A program made the translations under genes and the position numbers. A DNA stretch of 8,208 bases, from positions 1 to 8,208 of the forward strand of contig CACWYF010000079.1 of the NCBI GenBank assembly GCA_902765035.1, in the 5' to 3' direction. Shown one piece after another: positions 1 to 5,795 of the stretch (positions within the stretch are counted from its first letter, which is position 1; every line of letters begins with the position of its first letter). The stretch is from an uncultured Eubacteriales bacterium. GTDB lineage: Bacteria > Bacillota > Clostridia > Peptostreptococcales > Anaerovoracaceae. The notes beneath the pieces were generated by a model. It was not told the origin of the DNA. It did not search any database and saw nothing but the letters and a program-made list of their open reading frames with translations.

Positions 1-1
1 A

Positions 2-901
2 GTTATTTCAATAGGGAGCAGCAGCTCGGGAAATTCATACATTATCAAAGCGGGCGGAAGGGTGATCCTTCTTGATGTGGGACTGACCGCGAAGAAGATA
101 GTCGGAGCTCTGACGGACAACGGCCTTGATCCTGAAGACGTCGACGCGGTCTTTGTGACACATGAGCACGTAGATCACGTGAAAAGCGTCCGCGCCGTAT
201 GCCGCAAATGCTGCAACGCGGATTTCTACGCAACAAGAGGAACAGTTGCAGGGACCGCGAATTTTGCATATGTACCCGACGACAGACTGCATATAGTCAG
301 CGCAGGGGATACCCTTATAATCGGAGAGACCAGGGAAACCGGAGAAGCCGGGGAAAACGGAGAGGCCGGGAGGCCGCATGAGGACAGAAGAAATGTGCGT
401 GTGGATGTCTTCGAGATAAGTCACGACGCAAGAGAGCCGGTCAGCTACACCTTCACCTGCGGCGGAGAGAAACTCGCAGTAGTCACTGATACGGGGATCA
501 TCACTGACAGCATATTCGAAGCGATCAGGGATGCGGACAAGCTGGTGTTTGAGTCCAATCATGATGAAGGCCTTCTGATGTACGGCGAGTATCCGTATCC
601 GGTCAAGATGAGGATCAAGAGTGACCACGGGCACCTCTCCAACAAGTACGCCGGAGAGACGCTGGCAAAGCTTCTTGAGAACAGAAAAACGACGGCTGCG
701 GGCATGGTGCATGGCCCCTCTGAGGCGGGAGACAGAAGTCCGAAGCCACTGGAGATCATGCTTGCCCACCTGAGCTTTCACAACAACGCTCCGTACTACG
801 CGCGCAACACCATCGTACCAATCTTAAAAGAAAACGGCTTTGAGATGGATGAAGACTACATCCTCACAATAGCCGCGAAAGACGAAACAACTTTTTTCTG
901 A
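2..901 (+). CDS. YycJ/WalJ-family MBL-fold metallo-hydrolase, 5' end cut off by the window
   Basis: The reading frame is open from base 2, so the true start lies upstream. The first visible residues, SIGSSSSGNSYII, match the SGSSGNS element that opens YycJ proteins, so probably only a few residues are missing. The metal-binding motif THEHVDH is encoded at 158-178. A later TDTG element, the YycJ-type ESNHDEGLL segment and GHLSN further on supply the remaining expected metal ligands and family signature. The C-terminal part contains LAHLSFHNN, also typical. The family is a cytosolic metal-dependent hydrolase; in Bacillus yycJ sits in the walRK (yycFG) operon and has been linked to DNA repair or cell-wall control, so the substrate remains uncertain. 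Oddities are a Gly-Glu-x repeat insertion encoded at 323-376 and a second short insertion around GMVHGPSEAGDRSP. The assignment to the family is firm, the physiological role is not. Confidence 0.88.
   Translation, partial: VISIGSSSSGNSYIIKAGGRVILLDVGLTAKKIVGALTDNGLDPEDVDAVFVTHEHVDHVKSVRAVCRKCCNADFYATRGTVAGTANFAYVPDDRLHIVSAGDTLIIGETRETGEAGENGEAGRPHEDRRNVRVDVFEISHDAREPVSYTFTCGGEKLAVVTDTGIITDSIFEAIRDADKLVFESNHDEGLLMYGEYPYPVKMRIKSDHGHLSNKYAGETLAKLLENRKTTAAGMVHGPSEAGDRSPKPLEIMLAHLSFHNNAPYYARNTIVPILKENGFEMDEDYILTIAAKDETTFF
323..376 (+). repeat. Six-unit, 9-base tandem repeat inside the MBL coding sequence
   Basis: Six successive 9-base units follow the pattern GGA-GAR-RCC with substitutions: GGAGAGACC, AGGGAAACC, GGAGAAGCC, GGGGAAAAC, GGAGAGGCC, GGGAGGCCG. 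They encode GET RET GEA GEN GEA GRP. The unit is a multiple of three, so copy-number change would keep the frame. It lies just before the VDVFEISHDA strand of the MBL fold, probably in a surface loop. Confidence 0.75.
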
Positions 902-913
902 AATAATAAAAAG

Positions 914-960
914 AGCAGCAGACTCAGTTTATCAGTACAAACTGAGTCTGCCGCTTATTT
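914..960. terminator. Bidirectional intrinsic terminator between convergent genes
   Basis: A perfect 13-bp inverted repeat pairs GCAGACTCAGTTT at 918-930 with AAACTGAGTCTGC at 939-951 around an 8-base loop. The stem can extend beyond an A/C mismatch to 914-916 with 953-955. On the plus strand it is followed by CTTATTTAT. On the minus strand it is followed by CTCTTTTTATTATTT, the better U-tract. It lies between the MBL stop and the hydE stop, so it can end both transcripts. Confidence 0.88.
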
Positions 961-979
961 ATGTGCCTTTGCAGGATAC

Positions 980-2038
980 CTATCTGCGCTTCCAGTCTGC
1001 GTGGTCACCTCTCGATGACACTGCCTGATACCCGATGCGCGAGATGCGGCCTTCGAGGCAGGCATGGCACTCGGCAGCTTCCTCACCGGTGCATATCTTG
1101 CCGTCGTAGAGAAGGTATTTCTGACGCACGTCTTTAGGAGATAGGCTCGGCATGATTACATTTGCACCGTGTCTGATTCCTTCCTCTCTGCCAAGAGGGT
1201 CTATCGTTCCGAGCGCTGTTGTAGCAGGAAGCAGCACTCTCGGGAACATCAGTCTCAGCATCGCGAGGCAGTAAAGCGTCTCCTCATAACTCCCGTCAGG
1301 GAAGTCCGCAAACGGAGTATCCTTGTGATGGATGAACGGCCCGATGCCGATCATGTGAGGGTCGAGCTCTTTGAGATATTCAAAGTCCTCGGCCAGATAG
1401 TCATATGTCTGGTAAGGGGATCCGACCATGAATCCCGCACCTATCTGGTACCCTATATCCTTAAGATCCTGAAGGCACCTCTTGCGGTTGGCTATCGAGA
1501 GCTCAGCAGGATGGAGTTTTGCATAATGCTCAGGTGATGAAGTCTCGTGCCTGAGAAGATATCTGTCAGCGCCAGCTTCATAATATGCTTCATAGCTCTC
1601 ACGGGAACGCTCGCCGATGGAGAGTGTCACCGCACAGTCAGGATGCTTCTGCTTGATTGCCCTGACCAGCGTGCAGATATCGTCATCGGTGTATGTCATG
1701 TCTTCGCCTCCCTGGAGGACGAAGGTCTTCAGCCCGAATCCGTATCCTATATCACAGCACTCCAGTATTTCATCTGCCGTAAGGCGGTATCTCTCAGCCT
1801 TGCTGTTGGAGCGCCTGATTCCGCAGTACAGACAGTCGTTGCGGCAGTAGTTGGTGAACTCGATGAGGCCTCGAAGATAAATGTCGTGGCCGTAATTGGC
1901 GATCGCTGTCTCCTGAGCCAGAGCGCGCATGTACTCGCTGTCACCGGGATTGCGCTCTGTGAACATGCGCACATACTCATCGTGCGTAAGAGCACGTTCT
2001 TCTTTCAGTTTATCTATAAGTGGTCTAAGTGATCCCAT
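980..2038 (-). CDS. hydE: [FeFe]-hydrogenase H-cluster radical SAM maturase HydE
   Basis: HydE is a radical S-adenosylmethionine enzyme that works with HydF and HydG to build the 2Fe subcluster of [FeFe]-hydrogenase in the cytosol. The 352-residue length is normal. The radical-SAM cluster motif CRNDCLYC places C65, C69 and C72. It is followed by GGED (110-113), LLRHET (161-166), GAGFMVGSPYQT (200-211), GIGPFIHHKDTP (231-242) and PATTALGT (271-278), all in the order seen in Thermotoga HydE. Near the C terminus C316, C324 and C327 form a C-x7-C-x2-C triad, the same spacing as the auxiliary cluster site of Thermotoga HydE, which is dispensable there. The start at 2038 has AGAGG five bases upstream. 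The related enzymes BioB and PylB fit less well. It lies 79 bases downstream of mnmA on the same strand. No hydF, hydG or hydrogenase gene is present in the window. Confidence 0.93.
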   Translation of the reverse strand: MGSLRPLIDKLKEERALTHDEYVRMFTERNPGDSEYMRALAQETAIANYGHDIYLRGLIEFTNYCRNDCLYCGIRRSNSKAERYRLTADEILECCDIGYGFGLKTFVLQGGEDMTYTDDDICTLVRAIKQKHPDCAVTLSIGERSRESYEAYYEAGADRYLLRHETSSPEHYAKLHPAELSIANRKRCLQDLKDIGYQIGAGFMVGSPYQTYDYLAEDFEYLKELDPHMIGIGPFIHHKDTPFADFPDGSYEETLYCLAMLRLMFPRVLLPATTALGTIDPLGREEGIRHGANVIMPSLSPKDVRQKYLLYDGKICTGEEAAECHACLEGRISRIGYQAVSSRGDHADWKRR

Positions 2039-2073
2039 AAAAACCTCTCAGTGTAATTGATTATTATCTGAAC

Positions 2074-2123
2074 GAATATGAACCGGAATCTTCGGTATGA
2101 ATATGGACCGGAATTTTCTATAT
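2074..2123. repeat. Two-copy 25-bp tandem direct repeat between mnmA and hydE
   Basis: Bases 2074-2098 and 2099-2123 are adjacent copies. The first 20 bases of each are GAATATGAACCGGAATCTTC and GAATATGGACCGGAATTTTC, differing at two positions. The last five bases diverge more. The second copy overlaps the mnmA stop codon. The first copy contains ACCGGAATCTTCGGT, which can fold into a short imperfect hairpin. The repeat lies 36-80 bases upstream of the hydE start, so it could be a regulator site or a simple local duplication. Confidence 0.7.
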
Positions 2124-3248
2124 TATTATGCCGCCGCCGAGAACATAGTCCCCGTCGTATACGACGACTGACTGACCTCTGGTTATAGCCCGCTGCGGCT
2201 CATCGAAGATGATCCTGACTGAAGTTTCTGACAGCGGGATTATCGTTGCCGGCGATTCATGATGCCTGTATCTGATCCTCGCCGACGCACGCATGTCGCT
2301 CTGCGGCATTTCTGTCGATACCCAGTTGAAGGACTCAGCTGTCAGCTCTCTTGTGAACAGGTCCTCGTTGTCCCCGAGGATGACCCGGTTCTGATCCGTG
2401 TCTATGCTGAGCACGTAAGCCGGTTTCTTCAGAGCGAGTCCGAGACCTTTTCTCTGCCCTATAGTGTAATTGATGATCCCCTTGTGAGTTCCCATGACGG
2501 TGCCGTCTCTGCTGACAAAAATCCCCGGAGGATAGTCGTGCCCGGTGTATCCGCAGATGAATGATGCGTAGTCGCCGCCCGGCACAAAGCATATGTCCTG
2601 GCTCTCGCGCTTCTTCGCGGTCACGAGCCCCTGGCTTTCAGCAATCTCCCTGACCTCAGGCTTGGTAAGCCCGCCGAGAGGGAAGAGTGTGCGCGACAGC
2701 TGCTCCTGTGTGAGGTCGTAAAGAAAGTAGCTCTGGTCCTTGCCCGGGTCGATGCCCTTGCGGAGCATGAACCTGCCGCTTCCGGACTTTTCAATGACAG
2801 CGTAGTGACCTGTAGCGATGCTGAGAGGCGGGAAGTCCCCGTCTGCTTCACCGGCCGTTTCAGGCAAAACTGTTTCGCCGGAATCCGCCAGCAGATCGCG
2901 TGCGCTCAGCTCATACAGCCTGTCGAATTTGAGGTATTTGTTGCAGGCAACGCATGGATTAGGCGTGGCGCCGTGCTCATATGCGCTGACAAAACGGTCG
3001 ATGACTTCGTGCCTGAAGTCTTCCCGCATATCGTAAACGACATAGCCGATGCCCAGCCTGTTGGCAACAGCGCATGCGTCTTCGATGCTGCTGAGACTGC
3101 AGCACGTCTTATCCGTTATGCCGATCGTTTCATTGTCAAAGAGCCTCATGGTGGCGCCGGTCACATCATAACCGGCCTCCCTGACAAGGAAAGCCGCAAC
3201 GCTGGAGTCGACACCTCCGCTCATACCTACAAGAGCCTGCTTCTTCAT
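2118..3248 (-). CDS. mnmA: tRNA-specific 2-thiouridylase MnmA
   Basis: MnmA places sulfur on C2 of the wobble uridine U34 in tRNAs for Lys, Glu and Gln, using ATP and a persulfide sulfur relay. The ATP-binding PP-loop SGGVDSS is at residues 10-16. The catalytic cysteine in NPCVACNKYLKF is C99, with C102 completing the C-x2-C. The second catalytic cysteine, in ESQDICFVPGGDY, is C220. IATGHYA and GQRKGLG are also family elements. The C-terminal beta-barrel ends in RGQSVVVYDGDYVLGGG, as usual. The ATG at 3248 is preferred because AGAGG lies five bases upstream; an in-frame TTG at 3275 would add nine residues but has no good ribosome binding site. At 376 residues it is close to normal, apart from an acidic insertion of about 20 residues (121-141) before IATGHYA. 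It is the first gene of the probable mnmA-hydE transcript. Confidence 0.95.
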   Translation of the reverse strand: MKKQALVGMSGGVDSSVAAFLVREAGYDVTGATMRLFDNETIGITDKTCCSLSSIEDACAVANRLGIGYVVYDMREDFRHEVIDRFVSAYEHGATPNPCVACNKYLKFDRLYELSARDLLADSGETVLPETAGEADGDFPPLSIATGHYAVIEKSGSGRFMLRKGIDPGKDQSYFLYDLTQEQLSRTLFPLGGLTKPEVREIAESQGLVTAKKRESQDICFVPGGDYASFICGYTGHDYPPGIFVSRDGTVMGTHKGIINYTIGQRKGLGLALKKPAYVLSIDTDQNRVILGDNEDLFTRELTAESFNWVSTEMPQSDMRASARIRYRHHESPATIIPLSETSVRIIFDEPQRAITRGQSVVVYDGDYVLGGGIII

Positions 3249-3324
3249 TTTCACCTCTGCCTTAAAAGTGGACAACAGTTCCGGAAGCGTTTATACTGTG
3301 TATGCTGTGCGGAACTGCTGTAAC

Positions 3325-3339
3325 TGCAAACAATTTGCA
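3325..3339. promoter_or_regulatory. Short perfect inverted repeat in the divergent promoter region
   Basis: TGCAAA at 3325-3330 and TTTGCA at 3334-3339 are perfect inverted halves separated by CAA. The right half overlaps the candidate -35 element of the rlmH promoter, a position where a repressor could act. There is no evidence for a particular regulator, and a repeat this short can arise by chance. Confidence 0.3.
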
Positions 3340-3362
3340 TACTACAAGTGCAATTATACTAT
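3334..3362 (+). promoter_or_regulatory. Candidate promoter for rlmH
   Basis: TTGCAT at 3335-3340 is followed after 16 bases by TACTAT at 3357-3362; TATACT two bases earlier is an alternative -10. This would start transcription about 45 bases before the rlmH ATG. On the opposite strand TATAAT at 3358-3353 could be a -10 for mnmA, but its -35 region is poor. Both directions need a promoter here because mnmA and rlmH diverge across 167 bases. Confidence 0.4.
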
Positions 3363-3415
3363 GCGGAGAGCGTGTTTGTTATATACAGTTGTAATAAAAA
3401 ACAGAAAGGTCACTT

Positions 3416-3895
3416 ATGCTGAACATCAAAGTCATATGTGTCGGTAAGTCGAAGGAAAAATACTGGGATGCGGCATACGCTGAATATCTCAAGCGCCTCA
3501 GGGGCTACTGCAATCCGGAGGTGATAGAGGTAAAAGAGGCAAAGCTGCCTGCCAACGCGTCCGCTGCAGATGAGAGGAATGTCATCGAGACGGAGGGCAG
3601 GGAGATCCTGTCCAGGATCGCTGCAGGCGATTACGTGGTTGCGCTGGACATCCGGGGCAGGGAGCTTTCGTCTGAAGAGCTGGCTAAGAAAATCTCAGAT
3701 ATATCCTTTAATAACTCACGAATCAGTTTTATAATAGGAGGCAGCCTCGGCCTTTCCGATGAAGTGAAGAAGAGGGCGGACCTGAGGTTCAGCTTTGGCA
3801 GGATAACACTGCCGCATCAGCTCGCGCGCGTAGTGCTGCTCGAGCAGATATACAGAGCATTCAAGATCAATGCCGGAGAGGCTTATCATAAATAG
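3416..3895 (+). CDS. rlmH: 23S rRNA (pseudouridine1915-N3)-methyltransferase RlmH
   Basis: RlmH is a SPOUT-class methyltransferase that acts as a dimer on the assembled 70S ribosome and methylates N3 of pseudouridine 1915 in helix 69 of 23S rRNA. The 159-residue length is typical of the family. The N terminus NIKVICVGKSKEKYW, the central LDIRGRELSSEELA, the SAM-binding knot segment FIIGGSLGLSDEV and the C-terminal PHQLARVVLLEQIYRAFKI ending in AYHK are all family signatures. The ATG has GAAAGG upstream at normal spacing. A small membrane-protein gene follows 14 bases after the stop, so the two are probably cotranscribed. In Bacillus rlmH also lies near yycJ; here a minus-strand mnmA-hydE block separates rlmH from the yycJ-like gene. 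Confidence 0.96.
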   Translation: MLNIKVICVGKSKEKYWDAAYAEYLKRLRGYCNPEVIEVKEAKLPANASAADERNVIETEGREILSRIAAGDYVVALDIRGRELSSEELAKKISDISFNNSRISFIIGGSLGLSDEVKKRADLRFSFGRITLPHQLARVVLLEQIYRAFKINAGEAYHK

Positions 3896-3909
3896 AAAGA
3901 AGGAAAAGA

Positions 3910-4089
3910 ATGGCAAACAAGTACAGCAAGAGCAACAGTTCGGGAAAAGCGGCAGAGCGCAAGAGCATGGAGCAGTATGAGGAGCAGAGAAGAAGGCTCA
4001 ACAGCGGAGCGAAGGTAATGGCGATAATCGTAGCCGTCGCAATGGTGGTAACGACATTCCTGGCTTCAGGCGTTTTCTTCCTTGACTGA
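3910..4089 (+). CDS. Small single-pass membrane protein, 59 residues, unrecognised
   Basis: This short frame runs from ATG 3910 to TGA 4087-4089. The N-terminal half (residues 1-35) is hydrophilic and rich in Lys, Arg, Ser and Glu. It is followed by one clear hydrophobic segment at about residues 36-57, VMAIIVAVAMVVTTFLASGV and onward, ending FFLD. The basic side before the helix suggests the N terminus stays in the cytosol. AAGAAGG lies about seven bases before the ATG, and the gene starts 14 bases after rlmH, so translation is well supported. A terminator follows about 80 bases after its stop. It resembles in outline other short basic membrane proteins of Firmicutes, but no named family can be assigned. 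A role with RlmH is not implied beyond the shared transcript. Confidence 0.68.
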   Translation: MANKYSKSNSSGKAAERKSMEQYEEQRRRLNSGAKVMAIIVAVAMVVTTFLASGVFFLD

Positions 4090-4168
4090 TGATTTGAACG
4101 GGTGAAAATGCTGCAGAACAGTAAAATATGATATTAAATTAACACAAAATGTATACTGACCACCTGTA

Positions 4169-4201
4169 CAGAGTCCTTCATCGGACTCTGCTTTTGGTTT
4201 T
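4169..4201 (+). terminator. Intrinsic terminator of the rlmH unit
   Basis: CAGAGTCC at 4169-4176 pairs perfectly with GGACTCTG at 4183-4190 around a 6-base loop. The following sequence CTTTTGGTTTTC is T-rich, though interrupted by GG. It lies 80 bases after the small membrane-protein stop. Confidence 0.82.
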
Positions 4202-4206
4202 CGTAC

Positions 4207-4220
4207 AGTTTTCGAAAACT
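4207..4220. repeat. Perfect 14-bp palindrome
   Basis: AGTTTTCGAAAACT is its own reverse complement. It lies directly downstream of the terminator and about 165 bases upstream of the candidate ATPase promoter. A dimeric regulator could bind here, but no known operator was matched. Confidence 0.6.
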
Positions 4221-4385
4221 CACCGGACGCTATGAGGCATTGAAAAAACAAGCATTCGCCTGATGGACTGCCGTTTAGACTGCGGTTCGATTGTATTTTT
4301 GGATTATGATAATTAATTAACAAACGCAAAAAAGGCGGGATTTCAATGGACTTTACTCCACAATTTTGTCTAATTATTGTTTTAT

Positions 4386-4414
4386 TTGAAGCATGTTAGT
4401 TCAAATACTATAAT
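4386..4414 (+). promoter_or_regulatory. Sigma-A-type promoter, probably for the V-ATPase operon
   Basis: TTGAAG at 4386-4391 is followed after exactly 17 bases by a perfect TATAAT at 4409-4414. Transcription would start near 4421, leaving a leader of about 260 bases before subunit E. It is the best promoter match I found in the window. Confidence 0.72.
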
Positions 4415-4458
4415 TAATACATCTAGGAATTTGCGCAGAAACGGGCTTTTCCGGGTTT

Positions 4459-4481
4459 CGGAGCTCTTCTTTACAGCTCCG
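4459..4481 (+). promoter_or_regulatory. Hairpin in the V-ATPase operon leader
   Basis: CGGAGCT at 4459-4465 pairs perfectly with AGCTCCG at 4475-4481 around a 9-base loop. A smaller hairpin, CCGA-CGG-TCGG, follows closely. No T-run follows, so this is leader structure and not a terminator. Confidence 0.5.
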
Positions 4482-4568
4482 CCGCCCGACGGTCGGAAGT
4501 GGTCCGCAATGCTGTGCAGAGGAAAGGAAGTATTGTGTATGTCGAAGGCGGATATTGAATTGTGACTG

Positions 4569-4623
4569 CTGCTTATTCAGCTGGTGTGCGTATTCTGCGC
4601 AGCCGGCGGGAGAAGCAGTTTTT
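4569..4623 (+). terminator. Terminator-like hairpin at the end of the V-ATPase leader, possible attenuator
   Basis: An inner stem pairs 4580-4590 with 4598-4607, ten pairs including two G-U and one bulged G, around a 7-base loop. An outer stem pairs CTGCTT at 4569-4574 with AAGCAG at 4613-4618. Five T follow directly at 4619-4623. The structure lies downstream of the only good promoter and 60 bases before the subunit E start. It would therefore stop the operon's transcript unless it is relieved. The internal loop between the stems weakens it relative to a textbook terminator. Confidence 0.55.
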
Positions 4624-4682
4624 ATGTAGACAATGTTAGTTTTCGATCAAGTAAGTTACTGATACAGGAATAGGAGGTGCCT

Positions 4683-5249
4683 ATGGAATTACAGATCCAA
4701 GACCTTGTAACCTCTATCCGCAAGGAAGGGGTAGAGGCGGCAAACGCTGAAGCGGAATCCATAATCGCAGAAGCAAAGAAGAAAGCCGACTCAATCGTTG
4801 CCAGCGCTAAGGCTGAAGCACAGCAGGTCAGGGATGCATCTGAAAAGGAAATCGCGATTCTGAAGGAAAGCGCAGCAGTAAGTGCTGAGCAGGCGAAGAG
4901 AGATGCTGTACTTGCATTCAAGACAGAGATCCAGGGTGAGTTCGAGAAGATCCTCGCAGCAGGAATCGGCAAGGAACTTTCCGGCGGCGAAGGCCTTGGA
5001 AAACTGATTCGCGCTGCAGTTGCAGGTGAGAATGTTGCTGACCTTGCTGCAGAAGTATCCGAGGTAAGTGATGCCCTGAAGTCTGAGCTTGCAGCTGAGA
5101 TCAAGAACGGACTTGAAATCAGACCTACCAAGAGCGTTCAGAGCGGTTTCCGCCTTGCAGCAAAAGACGGATCCGGATATTTTGACTGTTCAGATGACGG
5201 AATCATGGAGATGCTGATGCCATACTTCAGAAATCTGGACTTCCAGTAA
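4683..5249 (+). CDS. atpE: V-type ATP synthase/ATPase subunit E
   Basis: Subunit E forms part of the peripheral stalk that holds the A3B3 catalytic head of V/A-type ATPases against the membrane stator. The 188-residue protein starts MELQIQDLVTSIRKEGVEAA and has a long N-terminal helix of Ala-, Glu- and Lys-rich heptads (about residues 10-95), the expected coiled coil. A mixed globular C-terminal domain of about 90 residues follows. This two-part layout and the position directly ahead of a DUF2764 gene and subunit A identify it; E subunits are poorly conserved in sequence. The ATG at 4683 is chosen because AGGAGG sits five bases upstream. An in-frame GTG at 4677 overlaps that site and is unlikely. 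In V-type nomenclature the same gene may be called ntpE; it is not the F-type atpE. The DUF2764 gene starts 16 bases downstream. Confidence 0.88.
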   Translation: MELQIQDLVTSIRKEGVEAANAEAESIIAEAKKKADSIVASAKAEAQQVRDASEKEIAILKESAAVSAEQAKRDAVLAFKTEIQGEFEKILAAGIGKELSGGEGLGKLIRAAVAGENVADLAAEVSEVSDALKSELAAEIKNGLEIRPTKSVQSGFRLAAKDGSGYFDCSDDGIMEMLMPYFRNLDFQ

Positions 5250-5264
5250 AGAAGGAGGCGCAGT

Positions 5265-5786
5265 ATGGCTTCATATTATTATCTGATAGCAAGCCTGCCT
5301 GAGCTGAAAGCAGACGGGGAGATGCCGATCACATACAGCGAATTCCTGAACTGCTGCCAGTCAAACGTGAGTGATTCGGACTATGAGCTTCTGGAGAATC
5401 TCACACTCTCTTCCACAGAAGGACCGCTCATAAAAGAATGGGCACAGTTCTATGGGATGCTTAAGAAAGAACTGAGTTATCAGAGAAGCATGAACCTCGG
5501 CAAGAGTTATTCATCAGCTTATGATAAGGACGGCTTTATATCCCAGGTGGTAGGCTCTGCACTTTCAGCAAAGAATCCGCTGGAGGCAGAGAAGCTTCTG
5601 CTGGAGTACGAGTTCGAAAACCTTGACTCGCTGGTTGGTCTGCATATGTTCGATGACTATGTGCTCTTCGGATATGCGATCAAGTTAAAACTGCTTGAGA
5701 GGCTCAGCTGTTTCGAGCAGGACAAAGGCCAGGCTGAATTCAAGTCTCTATTCGACGGAATACAGCAGCGCGTATACAGTTTGTAG
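5265..5786 (+). CDS. DUF2764-family protein of the V-ATPase operon, probable subunit C-like component
   Basis: The 173-residue protein begins SYYYLIASLPEL, the hallmark of DUF2764 proteins. These are encoded between subunits E and A in V-ATPase operons of Chlamydia, spirochaetes and Bacteroidetes. The rest is acidic and helical, with no signal peptide or membrane segment. The family is often proposed to fill the place of subunit C, the central-stalk adaptor between the rotor shaft and the membrane ring. This is an inference from gene position and the similar opening of C subunits, and I know of no direct proof. AGGAGG precedes the ATG by six bases. Its stop codon overlaps the ribosome binding site of subunit A, which starts nine bases later, so translation of the two is probably coupled. 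Confidence 0.82.
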   Translation: MASYYYLIASLPELKADGEMPITYSEFLNCCQSNVSDSDYELLENLTLSSTEGPLIKEWAQFYGMLKKELSYQRSMNLGKSYSSAYDKDGFISQVVGSALSAKNPLEAEKLLLEYEFENLDSLVGLHMFDDYVLFGYAIKLKLLERLSCFEQDKGQAEFKSLFDGIQQRVYSL

Positions 5787-5795
5787 GAGTGATAT

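Larger units (their letters stand above)
4090..4682. other. 593-base intergenic region between the rlmH unit and the V-ATPase operon
   Basis: No convincing protein gene is present. The left part carries the terminator of the rlmH unit and a 14-bp palindrome. The middle (about 4280-4420) is AT-rich and contains a near-consensus promoter. The right part (about 4421-4682) is more GC-rich and hairpin-forming, as expected for a long structured mRNA leader. Short open frames on both strands cross these signals and lack support. The leader matches no riboswitch class that I can recognise by eye. Confidence 0.7.

Noticed and set aside
35..781. Long minus-strand open frame with collagen-like Pro-Gly repeats
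   Set aside because: It is the antisense reading of the MBL gene. The Pro-Gly pattern is only the complement of the 9-base Gly-Glu-x coding repeat.
1547..2032. Plus-strand frame of 161 codons across hydE
   Set aside because: It is antisense to a clearly recognised hydE with all cluster cysteines in place.
3249..3275. Nine-residue N-terminal extension of MnmA from a TTG start
   Set aside because: The internal ATG at 3248 has a good AGAGG at proper spacing and matches the usual MnmA N terminus.
4066..4329. Minus-strand open frame of 87 codons in the intergenic region
   Set aside because: It runs across the rlmH-unit terminator and the 14-bp palindrome and overlaps the end of the small membrane-protein gene. 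It has no recognisable motif or convincing ribosome binding site.
4346..4399. Short frame of 17 codons beginning MDFTPQF after a GGCGGG sequence
   Set aside because: It is very short, overlaps the -35 element of the promoter and has no upstream promoter or conserved feature that I can see.
4377..4565. Plus-strand 62-codon frame overlapping the ATPase promoter
   Set aside because: Its start lies upstream of the -35 element, so the transcript from that promoter would not contain it. Composition follows leader hairpins and not a protein.
4622..5131. Minus-strand frame of 169 codons rich in Ser and Ala
   Set aside because: It is the antisense shadow of the Ala-, Glu- and Lys-rich coiled coil of subunit E.
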